Positions 52,146-61,480 of a DNA stretch of 64,000 nucleotides are shown here, in pieces. The DNA lies in contig CAYJIZ010000013.1 of assembly GCA_964370395.1 (NCBI GenBank), positions 1 to 64,000 of the forward strand, read 5' to 3'. Position 1 is the stretch's first letter. Every line of letters starts with the position of its first letter. The notes below the pieces were generated by a model. The model ran no database searches and was not told where the DNA came from. It saw nothing but the letters and a program-made list of their open reading frames with translations. A program made the translations under genes and the position numbers. Source of the DNA: JBGUVL01 sp964370395. GTDB taxonomy: Bacteria; Bacillota_I; Bacilli_A; Erysipelotrichales; Erysipelotrichaceae.

Positions 52146-52208
52146 TTCACAAAACGACATTTATCTTAACATTTTTTTAACAAAACAAAAATATAGAATT
52201 TATATAGT
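52146..52208 (+). promoter_or_regulatory. Pho-box-like direct repeats upstream of pstS
   Basis: Two perfect TTAACA hexamers at 52166-52171 and 52177-52182 are spaced 11 bp, one helical turn, as in Bacillus PhoP boxes (TT-A/C-ACA repeats). A TTCACA lies at 52146-52151. A TATAGAAT-type -10 follows at about 52192. Phosphorylated PhoP is the expected activator of pstS. Confidence 0.7.
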
Positions 52209-52248
52209 TATCGTATTGTATAGTTGTCTTTAAGAGAAAGGATGATAA

Positions 52249-53067
52249 ATGATGAAAAAATTATTAGGAGTATTATTATGTTGCGGATTGTTACTGACTG
52301 GATGTGGATCAAGTAACGATAGCGAAGGTGGGAAAGAAAAAGTTAACTTAACAGTTGGAGGTTCTACTTCAGTACAACCATTAATGGAAATGTTAGCAGA
52401 GCAATACAATAAAGATGGTTTAGGAGAAGTTACTGTACAAGGTGGAGGTTCTGGTGTTGGTGTAGAAAATACAATCAAAGGAACATTCGATATGGGTATG
52501 GTAAGTCGTAACCTAAAAGAAGATGAAAAGAAAGATTTAGATGAAACAACAATTTGTTTAGATGGAATTGTAATCGTTGTAAACAAAAACAACAGTGTGA
52601 AAGATATCACATTAGAAAAAGCACAAAAAATCTTTACAGGAGAAATTACAAACTGGAAAGAATTAGGTGGAAAAGATGCTGAAATCGCAGTTGTTTCTAG
52701 AGAAGAAGGTTCAGGAACTCGTGATGGATTTGAATCAGTAGTTGGTTACGAATCAGATCAATTAGTAAAAACAGCAGCAATTCAAAATGCTACTGGAGCA
52801 GTAGTATCAACAATTACAGGAAACGAAAATGCAATTGGATACATCTCATTAGGTTCTTTAACTGATGAAGTAAAAGCATTAACAGTAAATGGTGTAGAAG
52901 CAAACGAAGAAAACATCTTAGATGATTCTTATGCACTACAAAGACCATTCATCGTAGTTGTGAAAAAAGGTAGCAAAGTTGCAGAACCATTTGTTGACTA
53001 CATCTTCTCAGATGCAGGACAAAAAATTGTAAAAGAACACAAATACATTCCTTTACAAGCTGAATAA
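52249..53067 (+). CDS. pstS: Phosphate-binding lipoprotein PstS
   Basis: The 272-aa lipoprotein has lipobox LLTGC with Cys19 and phosphate-site segments GGSTSVQPLMEMLAEQYN, GGGSGVGVENT, GMVSRNLKEDE and SREEGSGTRDGFE, the class I PBP phosphate pocket. It captures phosphate at the cell surface for PstCAB. A hairpin terminator after it (53089-53119) lets the binding protein be made in excess over the membrane subunits. Confidence 0.95.
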   Translation: MMKKLLGVLLCCGLLLTGCGSSNDSEGGKEKVNLTVGGSTSVQPLMEMLAEQYNKDGLGEVTVQGGGSGVGVENTIKGTFDMGMVSRNLKEDEKKDLDETTICLDGIVIVVNKNNSVKDITLEKAQKIFTGEITNWKELGGKDAEIAVVSREEGSGTRDGFESVVGYESDQLVKTAAIQNATGAVVSTITGNENAIGYISLGSLTDEVKALTVNGVEANEENILDDSYALQRPFIVVVKKGSKVAEPFVDYIFSDAGQKIVKEHKYIPLQAE

Positions 53068-53088
53068 AAATCAACGATAAAGGTAAAC

Positions 53089-53121
53089 AAGCAAAGCGGT
53101 TTGTAAGATCGCTTTGCTTTT
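53089..53121 (+). terminator. Attenuating terminator between pstS and pstC
   Basis: AAGCAAAGCG at 53089-53098 pairs with CGCTTTGCTT at 53110-53119. The T-run after it is short, consistent with partial read-through into pstC. Confidence 0.7.
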
Positions 53122-53150
53122 AGAAGTTTTAAGAAGTCAGGAGGAGAAGT

Positions 53151-54038
53151 ATGAATTCAATTGCATACAAAAAAAGATTAGACAGTGTCTTTAAAAAAGT
53201 AGTTTTCTTTTTTACTAGTATCTCTGTTATTTCCCTTGTGGCAATTTTAGTCTTTACATTTTTAAAAGCGATCCCTTTGTTTCAAGAGGTGGATATTATT
53301 TCTTTTATGTTTGGTGATACATGGGCACCAACATCTGGGCAATATGGAATTTTAGCTTTCATTATTGCGAGTGTAATGACAACAATTGCAGCGGTGTTTA
53401 TTGGAATACCTGTTGGTTTGTATACTGCTATTTTCATTAGTGAAATCGCACCAAAAAAAGTAGGTAAATTCGTGTTATTCGTAATCGAAATTTTATCTGC
53501 GATTCCAAGTGTTGTTTATGGATTTTTTGGACTTACAGTCATCGTACCAATCGTACAACAAGTATTTCATTTAAGTAGTGGATCTACTTTATTAAGTGCT
53601 TCCATTATTTTGGCGTTAATGGTATTACCAACCGTAGTATCCTTGTCTACAAGTGCATTACAAGCAGTACCGAATTCAGTAGTAGAAGGTTCGTTAGCGC
53701 TTGGAGCAACAAAGATGCAAACGATTTTTAAAACAAAAATTCCATATGCGAAATCAGGAATTTTAGCTTCGTTCTTACTAGGATTAGGGAGAGCGTTAGG
53801 AGAGACAATGGCTGTTATCTTGGTAGCAGGAAACTCTAACTTAATGCCAGACTTATTAAACTTCTTTGGTTCTTACTTACAAGGTGGAAGAACGTTAACT
53901 GGTAATATCGTTATGGAGTTAGCTTATGCGACAGGAACACATGAAGCAGCACTATTTGCGACAGGTGTTGTATTGTTTCTCTTTGTAAGTATTATCAACA
54001 TTATTATTATGCGTATTAAGAAAAGAGGCGTTCACTAA
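53151..54038 (+). CDS. pstC: Phosphate ABC transporter permease PstC
   Basis: The 295-aa permease has six transmembrane segments and the EAA loop region (EGSLALGATKMQTIFKTKIPYAKSGILASFLLGLGRALGETMAV). The periplasmic-facing FMFGDTWAPTSGQYGIL is typical of PstC. It forms the channel with PstA. The last base of its stop is shared with the pstA start. Confidence 0.94.
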   Translation: MNSIAYKKRLDSVFKKVVFFFTSISVISLVAILVFTFLKAIPLFQEVDIISFMFGDTWAPTSGQYGILAFIIASVMTTIAAVFIGIPVGLYTAIFISEIAPKKVGKFVLFVIEILSAIPSVVYGFFGLTVIVPIVQQVFHLSSGSTLLSASIILALMVLPTVVSLSTSALQAVPNSVVEGSLALGATKMQTIFKTKIPYAKSGILASFLLGLGRALGETMAVILVAGNSNLMPDLLNFFGSYLQGGRTLTGNIVMELAYATGTHEAALFATGVVLFLFVSIINIIIMRIKKRGVH

Positions 54039-54892
54039 TGAGTAGAAAAGTAAAAGACAATATTCAATTAGGTTTGATTTATTTATCTGCAACCCTTTGT
54101 GTCGCTGCTTTATTCTTCATCATTTTATTTATATTAAGCAAAGGATTGTCACACATTAACTGGACATTCTTAACAAGTGAGTTCAGTCCAAGTAATCCTA
54201 ACAGTGGGATCTTATCCATGATTGTTGGGACACTTTATATGGTAGCAGTAACATTAGTTATCGCAACACCAATTAGTATTTTAAGTGCTATTTACTTAAA
54301 TGAATATGCGAAAGAAAGTCGCTTTACAAGAATGATTCGTTTTGCGATCGATGGATTGGTAAGTGTACCAAGTATCGTATATGGGTTATTCGGGTTTAGT
54401 TTATTTGTTTCCACATTAGGTGGATTCACAAAAGGATATTCTATTTTATCTGGGTCATTAACATTAACAATTATGATCCTACCAATTTTAATTAAAACAA
54501 TTGAGGAAGCGTTAATTACGATTCCTAATGATTTACGTGAAGCTTCACTAGCGGTAGGAGCAAGTAAAGTACAAACGATTTTTAAAGTAATCTTACCTTG
54601 TTGTATGGGAAATATCGTAAGTGCTATTATCTTGGGAATGGGACGTATTATTTCTGAGAGTGCACCGTTAATTTTAACGGCTGGTATGGTTTACTATATG
54701 CCAACTAGTATTTTCTCAAGTAGTCGTACACTAACGACACACTTGTACTATCTGGCAAGCGAAGGGGTATCAGAAAGTGCGAAAACACAAGCCTATGCTA
54801 CGGCAGCGGTACTTGTTGTCATTATTATTGTATTAAATTTATTAACACGTTTAGTAGCGAAGAAGTTGTCGAAGAAAGTAGGTAAAGTATAA
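54038..54892 (+). CDS. pstA: Phosphate ABC transporter permease PstA
   Basis: The 284-aa partner permease has NSGILSMIVGTLYMVAVTL, GLVSVPSIVYGLFGF and EASLAVGASKVQTIFKVILPCCMGNIVSAIILGMGRIISESAPL, which carries the EAA loop. It overlaps both pstC and pstB by one base, implying equimolar coupled translation. Confidence 0.94.
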   Translation: MSRKVKDNIQLGLIYLSATLCVAALFFIILFILSKGLSHINWTFLTSEFSPSNPNSGILSMIVGTLYMVAVTLVIATPISILSAIYLNEYAKESRFTRMIRFAIDGLVSVPSIVYGLFGFSLFVSTLGGFTKGYSILSGSLTLTIMILPILIKTIEEALITIPNDLREASLAVGASKVQTIFKVILPCCMGNIVSAIILGMGRIISESAPLILTAGMVYYMPTSIFSSSRTLTTHLYYLASEGVSESAKTQAYATAAVLVVIIIVLNLLTRLVAKKLSKKVGKV

Positions 54893-55650
54893 TGAGTAAT
54901 ATCACATTTGATGTAAAAAATTTAAATTTATACTATGGAGATTTCCATGCGTTAAAAAATATTAATTTGGAAATTAAACATAATAAAGTAACCGCATTGA
55001 TTGGTCCATCTGGATGTGGGAAATCCACATTTATTCGTACGTTAAATCGTATGAATGATTTGGTAGATGGTTGTAAGATCAATGGTGAGATTACTTTCAA
55101 TGGAGAAAATTTATTATCAAAAGAATTGGATGTTATCGGTTTACGTACAAAAGTAGGTATGGTATTTCAAAAACCGAATCCTTTCCCTATGAGTATTTAT
55201 GATAACATTGTATATGGTCCAAAATGCCAAGGGATCAAAGATAAGAAATACTTGGATGAATTAGTGGAAACATCTTTAAAACAAGCCGCTCTTTGGGATG
55301 AAGTAAAAGATCGTTTACACAAAAGTGCATATAGTTTATCTGGTGGACAACAACAACGTTTGTGTATTGCTAGAACGATTGCGATGAAACCAGAAGTAAT
55401 CTTAATGGATGAACCAACAAGTGCATTGGATCCAATCGCAACAAAGAAAATTGAAGATTTGATTGAAACGTTAAAGAAAGAGTTTACCATTTTAATTGTA
55501 ACGCACTCGATGCAACAAGCATCTCGTGTTAGTGATGATACCGCGTTCTTCTTGTTAGGAGAAGTAATTGAGTTTAACTCAACATTAGAGTTATTCCAAC
55601 GTCCAAAAAATAAGAAGACAGAAGATTATATAACAGGAAGATTTGGATAG
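54892..55650 (+). CDS. pstB: Phosphate ABC transporter ATP-binding protein PstB
   Basis: The 252-aa ATPase has Walker A (GPSGCGKSTFIRTLNRMNDL), Q-loop (GMVFQKPNPFPMSIYDNI), signature LSGGQQQRLCIAR, Walker B (VILMDEPTSALDP) and the switch His. The NRMNDL and PNPFP blocks are characteristic of PstB. It powers phosphate import. Confidence 0.97.
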   Translation: MSNITFDVKNLNLYYGDFHALKNINLEIKHNKVTALIGPSGCGKSTFIRTLNRMNDLVDGCKINGEITFNGENLLSKELDVIGLRTKVGMVFQKPNPFPMSIYDNIVYGPKCQGIKDKKYLDELVETSLKQAALWDEVKDRLHKSAYSLSGGQQQRLCIARTIAMKPEVILMDEPTSALDPIATKKIEDLIETLKKEFTILIVTHSMQQASRVSDDTAFFLLGEVIEFNSTLELFQRPKNKKTEDYITGRFG

Positions 55651-55659
55651 GAGAACAAT

Positions 55660-56295
55660 ATGAATTTAGATAAGACATTAGAAGCGTTAGAAACAAGTGT
55701 TGTACATATGGGAGAACGCATTATTGAACAACATGAAAAATGTTTGCAAATTTTAGAAAGCAAAGACGAAAGTATCGCTCTTGAAATTGTGAAAGCAGAC
55801 GAATACGTAAACCGTTATGAAGAAGACATCAACAACCAAGCGATGGCACAATTTGCGCTATTGAACCCGGTTGCTTCTGATTTGCGTCGTGTGTTAGTAT
55901 CAATTAAAATTGCATCAGAGTTAGAACGTATTGGAGACTATGCCAAAGGATTGGCTGGTTTCATTATCAAACGTAGAGATCCAGAAGAAGATGAACTGTT
56001 AGTACATGCAGCAAAAATGGAAGCTCGCTTTATTGAAATGTTGAAAGAAGCGATGAAAGCATACGAAGACAGAAATGTTGAAATTGCTTTTGAAGTAGCA
56101 AAACAAGACAAAGAATTGGATAAATTATACGTAGGATTTAAAGAGATGCTACAAGAAAGTAATTCTGTAACATTGAAACAAGCGTTTTATTTATCTGGAT
56201 TATTTCGTAACATAGAACGTTCTGGTGATCATACGATCAATATTTGTGAACACATCGTATACCTAGTAAAAGGGGTACAATACGATTTTGACTAA
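55660..56295 (+). CDS. phoU: Phosphate signalling protein PhoU
   Basis: The 211-aa protein has two three-helix PhoU repeats with the metal-cluster motifs E-x-x-x-D near EYVNRYEEDINNQ and ASELERIGDYAKGLAG, and the second copy NIERSGDHTINICEHIVYL. It links PstB activity to PhoR kinase output. It ends at a strong terminator, so the second two-component operon is separate. Confidence 0.95.
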   Translation: MNLDKTLEALETSVVHMGERIIEQHEKCLQILESKDESIALEIVKADEYVNRYEEDINNQAMAQFALLNPVASDLRRVLVSIKIASELERIGDYAKGLAGFIIKRRDPEEDELLVHAAKMEARFIEMLKEAMKAYEDRNVEIAFEVAKQDKELDKLYVGFKEMLQESNSVTLKQAFYLSGLFRNIERSGDHTINICEHIVYLVKGVQYDFD

Positions 56296-56318
56296 GAGTA
56301 ATCTTAGTCTTTTTTTTA
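56290..56318 (+). terminator. Terminator of the pst-phoU operon
   Basis: GACTAAGA and TCTTAGTC with loop GTAA are followed by eight T. Confidence 0.85.
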
Positions 56319-56425
56319 TGGTATACTTAAAATATAAGACAAGTAGGATGTTCACATAAAATTCATATATAATGCACCTATTTAACGAAATAACACGCTA
56401 TAATGAAAAAAGAAAGAGGATTGGT

Positions 56426-57094
56426 ATGGCTAAATTATTAATTGTAGATGACGAATCTAACATTCGTGAAATTATTAAAAAGTATGCTTTGTTTGAAGGC
56501 TATGAAGTAGAAGAAGCCAGCGATGGTATGGAAGCGATTCGCAAAGCACGCTTAGACAAATACGATTTGATTGTAATGGACGTTATGATGCCGGAATTAG
56601 ATGGCTTTAGTGCGTGCAAAGAAATATTAAAAGACCAACAAGTACCGATGATTTTATTGTCTGCTCGTGGAGAAGAATACGATAAGATACACGGATTTGA
56701 AATCGGAATTGATGATTATGTGGTGAAACCATTTTCGCCAAAAGAATTAATGATGCGCATTGGTGCAATCTTAAAACGTACGAAAGTAGAAAAGGACAAA
56801 GATGTATTCCAATACAAAGGATTGGAAGTTAACTTTACTTCAAGAACCGTTTCGATTGACAATGAACGCGTTGAAATGTCACCAAAAGAATATAGTTTAT
56901 TCTTTTACTTAGTAAAAAATAAGGATATTGCATTAACACGAGAACAACTAATTAGCGATGTATGGGGGTTTGACTTCTATGGAGATGATCGAACATTAGA
57001 TACACATATTAAGTTATTAAGAAAACGCTTAGGGGAATACAGTGATACAATTGTAACCCTTCGTGGAGTAGGATATCGTTTTGAAGCTAAATAG
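56426..57094 (+). CDS. Second OmpR-family response regulator
   Basis: The 222-aa regulator starts at the ATG at 56426, preceded by GAAAGAGGA; longer upstream readings lack a ribosome site. Its receiver has Asp in LIVMDVMMPE, and LLSAR and KPFSPKEL follow. The winged helix has MSPKEYSLFFYLVKNKDIALTREQL and DDRTLDTHIKLLRKRL. It is more similar to the WalR/ResD group than to the PhoP copy. It overlaps the following kinase by 14 bases. Confidence 0.87.
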   Translation: MAKLLIVDDESNIREIIKKYALFEGYEVEEASDGMEAIRKARLDKYDLIVMDVMMPELDGFSACKEILKDQQVPMILLSARGEEYDKIHGFEIGIDDYVVKPFSPKELMMRIGAILKRTKVEKDKDVFQYKGLEVNFTSRTVSIDNERVEMSPKEYSLFFYLVKNKDIALTREQLISDVWGFDFYGDDRTLDTHIKLLRKRLGEYSDTIVTLRGVGYRFEAK

Positions 57095-58595
57095 AAGTAA
57101 AATTGGTGTTAAGTGGAAAATATTCTTTTATGTCGCTGGATTCGCCTTAGCAATGATTGTATTGCTGTGGCTTTTTCAGGTTGTTTTCTTAGACACCTTT
57201 TATCGTTCTGTAAAGACGCAGCAGATCAAAGATACCACGCATGAAATCGTAGATAACATCAGCGATAAAAACTTAGATAAGTTCATTGATAGTATGAGTA
57301 ATAATTCCGATTACTGTATTCGTATTTTTGATGCGAATACATTGATGCCTGTTTTTGGTAATACACAAAACAAAGGACTTTGTGGTTTCTTAATTACAAA
57401 TGAAGATGAGATTTATAATTTATACGAAGAAGCGAAAGCACAAGATGGAACGGTGTTAAAAACGACACGTTCGATTGCTTTTGAAAATCGAATCAAAGAT
57501 TTTAACGAACGCTATGAGATGACATTACCAGAAGATAAGAAATTCTCGGATGATTTTGAAAAACAGATTGCGATTAATGCTGCGGAAGAAATGCAGTCGA
57601 TGACATATGGTGTGATTAGTGAAAAAAACAATACTAGTTTGTTCATCTTAGTAAATTCAAGAATTACATTGATGAGTGAAATTAGCGAAACGATTCGTAT
57701 GCAGCTTATGATGATAACCATCATCTTATTAATATTTTCGATTATCTTAGCCTTCTTAATCGCATCAAGAATTTCTAAGCCGATTATTAAAACAAACGAA
57801 TCAGCGAAGCATCTTGCCGAAGGGAAGTTCGATGTTGTGTTTGAAGGGAAAGGGTATTTGGAAATTGAAGAATTAAACGATACGTTAAATTATGCGAGTG
57901 TGGAATTAAGCAAAGTGGAAAAACTTCGTAATGAACTAATTGCGAATATGTCACATGACTTAAGAACACCACTTACGATGATTGCTGGATATGGGGAAGT
58001 CATGCGTGATTTACCAGGTGAAAATACGCCGAAAAACGTACAAGTTATCATTGATGAGTGCAACCGATTAACGAAATTAGTAAATGACATTCTTGATTTA
58101 TCGAAGTTGCAATCAGGAACACAATCATTAACATTAGCAAGATTCAACATTACACAAATGTTAATTGATACAACCCAACGTTTGTCTACATTATTGAAAA
58201 AAGATGGATTCCAAATTACGATGGAATACGACCAAGAAGTATTTGTTGAAGCGGATCAAATCAAGATGAGCCAAGTAGTGTACAACTTGTTGGTGAATGC
58301 AATTCATTACAGTAACGAAAACAAAACGATTATTGTAAGACAAATTGTAGAAAAGAATCGTGTGCGAATTGAAGTCGTTGACCATGGAGAAGGAATCGCA
58401 AAAGAAAACCTTCCTTATGTTTGGGATCGTTATTATAAGATTGATAAAGTGCACAAACGTGCTCAAATCGGTAGTGGTTTAGGGCTAAGTATTGTAAAAG
58501 GTGTACTAGAATTACACAAAGCAACCTATGGTGTTAGCTCACAAATCAACAAAGGAACGACCTTCTATTTTGAATTAGATATAATAGACCAGTAA
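57081..58595 (+). CDS. Second sensor histidine kinase with extracytoplasmic domain
   Basis: The 504-aa kinase begins at TTG (57081), a weak start that overlaps the regulator and may limit its level. It has a transmembrane helix (about 12-33), an external sensor (about 35-205) and a second helix (about 210-232). HAMP, an H-box (ELIANMSHDLRTPLTMIAGYGEV) and a HATPase domain (NLLVNAIHYSNEN, VDHGEGIAKENL, GSGLGLSIVKGV) follow. The external domain is unlike PhoR, so the signal differs. Location directly after phoU suggests cross-talk with phosphate or envelope state. Confidence 0.88.
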   Translation: MKLNRSKIGVKWKIFFYVAGFALAMIVLLWLFQVVFLDTFYRSVKTQQIKDTTHEIVDNISDKNLDKFIDSMSNNSDYCIRIFDANTLMPVFGNTQNKGLCGFLITNEDEIYNLYEEAKAQDGTVLKTTRSIAFENRIKDFNERYEMTLPEDKKFSDDFEKQIAINAAEEMQSMTYGVISEKNNTSLFILVNSRITLMSEISETIRMQLMMITIILLIFSIILAFLIASRISKPIIKTNESAKHLAEGKFDVVFEGKGYLEIEELNDTLNYASVELSKVEKLRNELIANMSHDLRTPLTMIAGYGEVMRDLPGENTPKNVQVIIDECNRLTKLVNDILDLSKLQSGTQSLTLARFNITQMLIDTTQRLSTLLKKDGFQITMEYDQEVFVEADQIKMSQVVYNLLVNAIHYSNENKTIIVRQIVEKNRVRIEVVDHGEGIAKENLPYVWDRYYKIDKVHKRAQIGSGLGLSIVKGVLELHKATYGVSSQINKGTTFYFELDIIDQ

Positions 58596-58615
58596 TAACT
58601 GGTCTATTTCTATTT
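58583..58615 (+). terminator. Terminator of the second two-component operon
   Basis: AATAGACCAGT and ACTGGTCTATT with loop AATA are followed by a T-rich tail. Confidence 0.8.
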
Positions 58616-58625
58616 AGCATGCTAT

Positions 58626-58653
58626 TTGATACTGGCCTAATAAGTGATATAAT
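58626..58653 (+). promoter_or_regulatory. Promoter with long leader before the RDD-PHP gene
   Basis: TTGATA at 58626-58631 and TATAAT at 58648-58653 are 16 bases apart. The leader would be about 130 nt and contains an 8-bp inverted repeat CAATAATA / TATTATTG at 58690-58712. Confidence 0.6.
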
Positions 58654-58787
58654 AATGAAGAAAAGAAGTACGAGTAAAATAGAGAATACCAATAATAAAA
58701 TTAGTATTATTGAGAAATAGAAGTGATATGCATAGTTGCTGTGACAGTTATGGTATCATTCACTGAAAACGAAAGGGTGAACGATCA

Positions 58788-60320
58788 ATGAGTGAAAGTA
58801 GAAAAAGTTCTTTTACGAGCTATTTAAAACAACGTTCGAATGACTATCAGCAATATGGTAGATACATGTGTAGAGATATGGTAATGGCAGATATGGGAAC
58901 ACGTTTCTTATCTTTTTTAGGAGATGTGGTAATGATGTTGTTTCCCATCTTTATATGGGACAATATTTTCTTATTAACCGCTTCTGGTTATTTCTCCTAC
59001 GCTTTATTTGATATGGTGCGTGTTGTACTAGATGTATTGTTGTGTATCAGTATCGTGGCAGCGAATGCGTATATGATGGTGCTGTTTAAAGGGCAAACAT
59101 TTGGAAAAGTAGCACTGAATTTAAAGGTTGTGGCTATGGACAACCGCGAATTAAGCAATGGAAAACTAATTGCGCGTGAAGTAGTAGGGAAGGCGATTCC
59201 TTATTTGGCTTTGTTTTTCTTATTAGAGTTATTTGGTATCAATGGATTAATTGGTATTTTAGGTTTTATCGTTATCAATGGAATTTGTGTGTTAGCAGAC
59301 AAAAGACATCGTAGTTTAATTGATTTTATATTAAAGACGAAAGTGGTGTTATTAAATGAAAAAGGGAAGAAAGCTTCCTATGCACCAGTGAATGAAAAAC
59401 CAAAAGAAAAGAAAGTGGAATTAGCAGAAAATAATTTTGACTTACACGTTTACTCTTCCTTCTCACATGATGGAGAAGTAGAAGTAGAAGACTTATTTAA
59501 ACAAGCAAAACAAGCAGGAATTTCAACACTGTCGATTTGTGATCACAATAGTGCAAAAGCCAATATCGTGGCGAAGAAAGTAGCACCGCTTTATGGTATT
59601 ACTTATGTACCAGGTATTAATATCGATTGTGACTACAAAGGAAACAATATTCGTTTACTAGGGTATTTCATTGATATGAACGAAGATCGTTTCATGCAAA
59701 TTGAGTACGAAAACTTAGCAAAAGAAAAAGCAGTATCACAACGTCGAATCCAGTTGTTTGAAGAATTTACAGGTTTTCATGTGAATGTTGAGAAATTCTT
59801 AAAGAGCAACCGATTCCAAATCGTTTCACCAGAAATGATTGCGCGCCAAATCTTATCGGATACAGAGTATCGTAAAACCAAATTGCTTCAACCGTATTTA
59901 ACAGGAGCAAAGAAAGAAAAACCGATTACACACTTTATCGAAGATTTCTTCGGGAAAAAAGGACCTGCCTATGTGCCAATCGCACATCCAGGTGTAGAAG
60001 ATATGATGGCTTTGATTAAAGCGAGTGGTGGGGTTCCCGTATTGGCACATCCAATGCGTTCACTTAGAGAGGAACCAGAGTTGATTTCGGAAATTATTGA
60101 ATTAGGAGTACAAGGTCTGGAAGTGTTTACCCCTTACCATACCCATGAAGATATGCGTTATTTGATTCCATTAGCGAAACGCTATGGATTGGATATTACT
60201 GCAGGTAGTGAGTACCATGGAGAAAACAAACCGAAGTTCATTTTAGGACGTACGTATTGTCCAAAAGATGTAGAGAGCGTCGTTGCGAAATTTGTGAGTA
60301 AACATTTAAAGAAAAAGTAA
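58788..60320 (+). CDS. RDD membrane domain fused to a degenerate PHP domain
   Basis: Residues about 33-190 form an RDD-type membrane domain (MADMGTRFLSFLGDVVMMLF, KGQTFGKVALNLKVVAMD, DKRHRSLIDFILKTKVV). After a lysine-rich linker, residues 216-505 form a PHP-like domain with the usual order of blocks. Several metal ligands differ from the family: the HxH motif is DLHVYS (His to Tyr222), the GIE glutamate is GIN (Asn278), the I-H-x-L-G histidine is Arg289, and the final DxH is E-Y-H (475-477). CDH (251-253) and AHP (420-422) remain. It is thus a membrane-anchored PHP protein with a probably weakened or lost phosphoesterase site. Substrate unknown. Confidence 0.8.
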   Translation: MSESRKSSFTSYLKQRSNDYQQYGRYMCRDMVMADMGTRFLSFLGDVVMMLFPIFIWDNIFLLTASGYFSYALFDMVRVVLDVLLCISIVAANAYMMVLFKGQTFGKVALNLKVVAMDNRELSNGKLIAREVVGKAIPYLALFFLLELFGINGLIGILGFIVINGICVLADKRHRSLIDFILKTKVVLLNEKGKKASYAPVNEKPKEKKVELAENNFDLHVYSSFSHDGEVEVEDLFKQAKQAGISTLSICDHNSAKANIVAKKVAPLYGITYVPGINIDCDYKGNNIRLLGYFIDMNEDRFMQIEYENLAKEKAVSQRRIQLFEEFTGFHVNVEKFLKSNRFQIVSPEMIARQILSDTEYRKTKLLQPYLTGAKKEKPITHFIEDFFGKKGPAYVPIAHPGVEDMMALIKASGGVPVLAHPMRSLREEPELISEIIELGVQGLEVFTPYHTHEDMRYLIPLAKRYGLDITAGSEYHGENKPKFILGRTYCPKDVESVVAKFVSKHLKKK

Positions 60321-60324
60321 GATG

Positions 60325-60365
60325 AAACCTGTCTTTCATAAAAGTGAAAGGCAGGTTTTCTTGTT
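60325..60365 (+). terminator. Terminator of the RDD-PHP gene
   Basis: AAACCTGTCTTTCA pairs with TGAAAGGCAGGTTT with one mismatch near the middle, followed by T-rich sequence. Confidence 0.8.
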
Positions 60366-60441
60366 TTAAATGAGGAAATTGATAAATTACGATAAAAATA
60401 ATCGAAAAGCGAAAAAAAGGGGCTAAAAAAGATGTAAAAAA

Positions 60442-60470
60442 TTGACTTATTCATAGGTGTGTAATAAAAT
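60442..60470 (+). promoter_or_regulatory. Promoter of the ABC importer operon
   Basis: TTGACT at 60442-60447 and TAAAAT at 60465-60470 are separated by 17 bases. The leader is about 35 nt and contains no riboswitch. Confidence 0.75.
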
Positions 60471-60510
60471 GTAACTACAACTGAAAAGTAATGAAACAGG
60501 AGAGAAAAGT

Positions 60511-61479
60511 ATGAAAAAAATAATGACGATGGTAGTTGTGTCATTAATGGCGCTAAGCCTAGTGGCATGTAGTGATGATGGGGGCAAAAAGAAAGTAGGA
60601 ATTATTCAGTTAGCTGAGCATCCTGCCTTAGATGCTTCTTATGAAGGATTTGTGAAAGCACTTGAGGACGAAGGGTTTGGGAAAGACAAAGTAACAATCG
60701 ATTACCAAAATGCTTCAGGGGACCAATCAAACTGTCCTACGATTGCGGAAAAATTAGTGAATGATGGAAGTGATTTAATTTATGCAATCGCAACTCCAGC
60801 AGCGCAAGCAGCAGCGCAAAAAACAAAAGACATCCCAATTGTATTAGCAGCGGTAACGGATCCTAAGAGTTCAGGATTAGTGAAAAGCAATAAAAAACCG
60901 GGAACTAATGTAACAGGAACAAGTGATTTAACACCAGTGGAAGAACAATTGGATTTAATGAAACAAATATTACCAAACGCAAAGAAAATAGCAATCATGT
61001 ACTGTAGTGCAGAAGACAACTCTATTTTCCAAGCAAAAATGGCAGAGAAATATGCGAAAAAATTAGGATATGAAACAGTGAATGCAACAGTAGCAGAATC
61101 CAATCAAATCCAACAAGTAGCAGAATCTTTAATTGGAAAAGTGGATGCGATTTACATTCCAACAGATAATTTATTAGCAGAAGGTATGGCGAGTGTTGCT
61201 CAAGTAACAAACGCAAATAACTTACCAGTTATCGTTGGGGAATCAGGAATGGTAAAAAACGGTGGATTAGCAACTTATGGAATTGATTACTATTCATTAG
61301 GATACCAAGCTGGATTACAAGCAGCGAAAATTTTAAAAGGGGAAGCAAAAGCAGAAGATATGCCAATTAAATATGCGGCAATCGAAGAATGTACACTTAC
61401 AGTAAATAAAAAAGCAATGGAACAACTAGGAATTAGCATTCCACAAGAAATCTTAGACAAGGCGACAATCGTAGAATAA
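60511..61479 (+). CDS. ABC importer substrate-binding lipoprotein (TrpX-like)
   Basis: The 322-aa lipoprotein has lipobox LVAC with Cys20 and the ABC_sub_bind fold (KKVGIIQLAEHPALDASYEGFVKAL, NLSxN-like DYQNASGDQSNCPTIAEKLV, VLAAVTDPKSSGLV). Similar systems import tryptophan or tyrosine in streptococci (TrpXYZ) and other aromatic ligands elsewhere. The permease ATG is two bases after its stop, so the three genes form one operon. Confidence 0.88.
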   Translation: MKKIMTMVVVSLMALSLVACSDDGGKKKVGIIQLAEHPALDASYEGFVKALEDEGFGKDKVTIDYQNASGDQSNCPTIAEKLVNDGSDLIYAIATPAAQAAAQKTKDIPIVLAAVTDPKSSGLVKSNKKPGTNVTGTSDLTPVEEQLDLMKQILPNAKKIAIMYCSAEDNSIFQAKMAEKYAKKLGYETVNATVAESNQIQQVAESLIGKVDAIYIPTDNLLAEGMASVAQVTNANNLPVIVGESGMVKNGGLATYGIDYYSLGYQAGLQAAKILKGEAKAEDMPIKYAAIEECTLTVNKKAMEQLGISIPQEILDKATIVE

Positions 61480-61480
61480 T

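Noticed and set aside
58690..58712. CAATAATA / TATTATTG inverted repeat in the RDD-PHP leader
   Set aside because: It is only A/T apart from the outer base, so it is weak evidence for an operator in AT-rich DNA; kept only as a note in the promoter entry.
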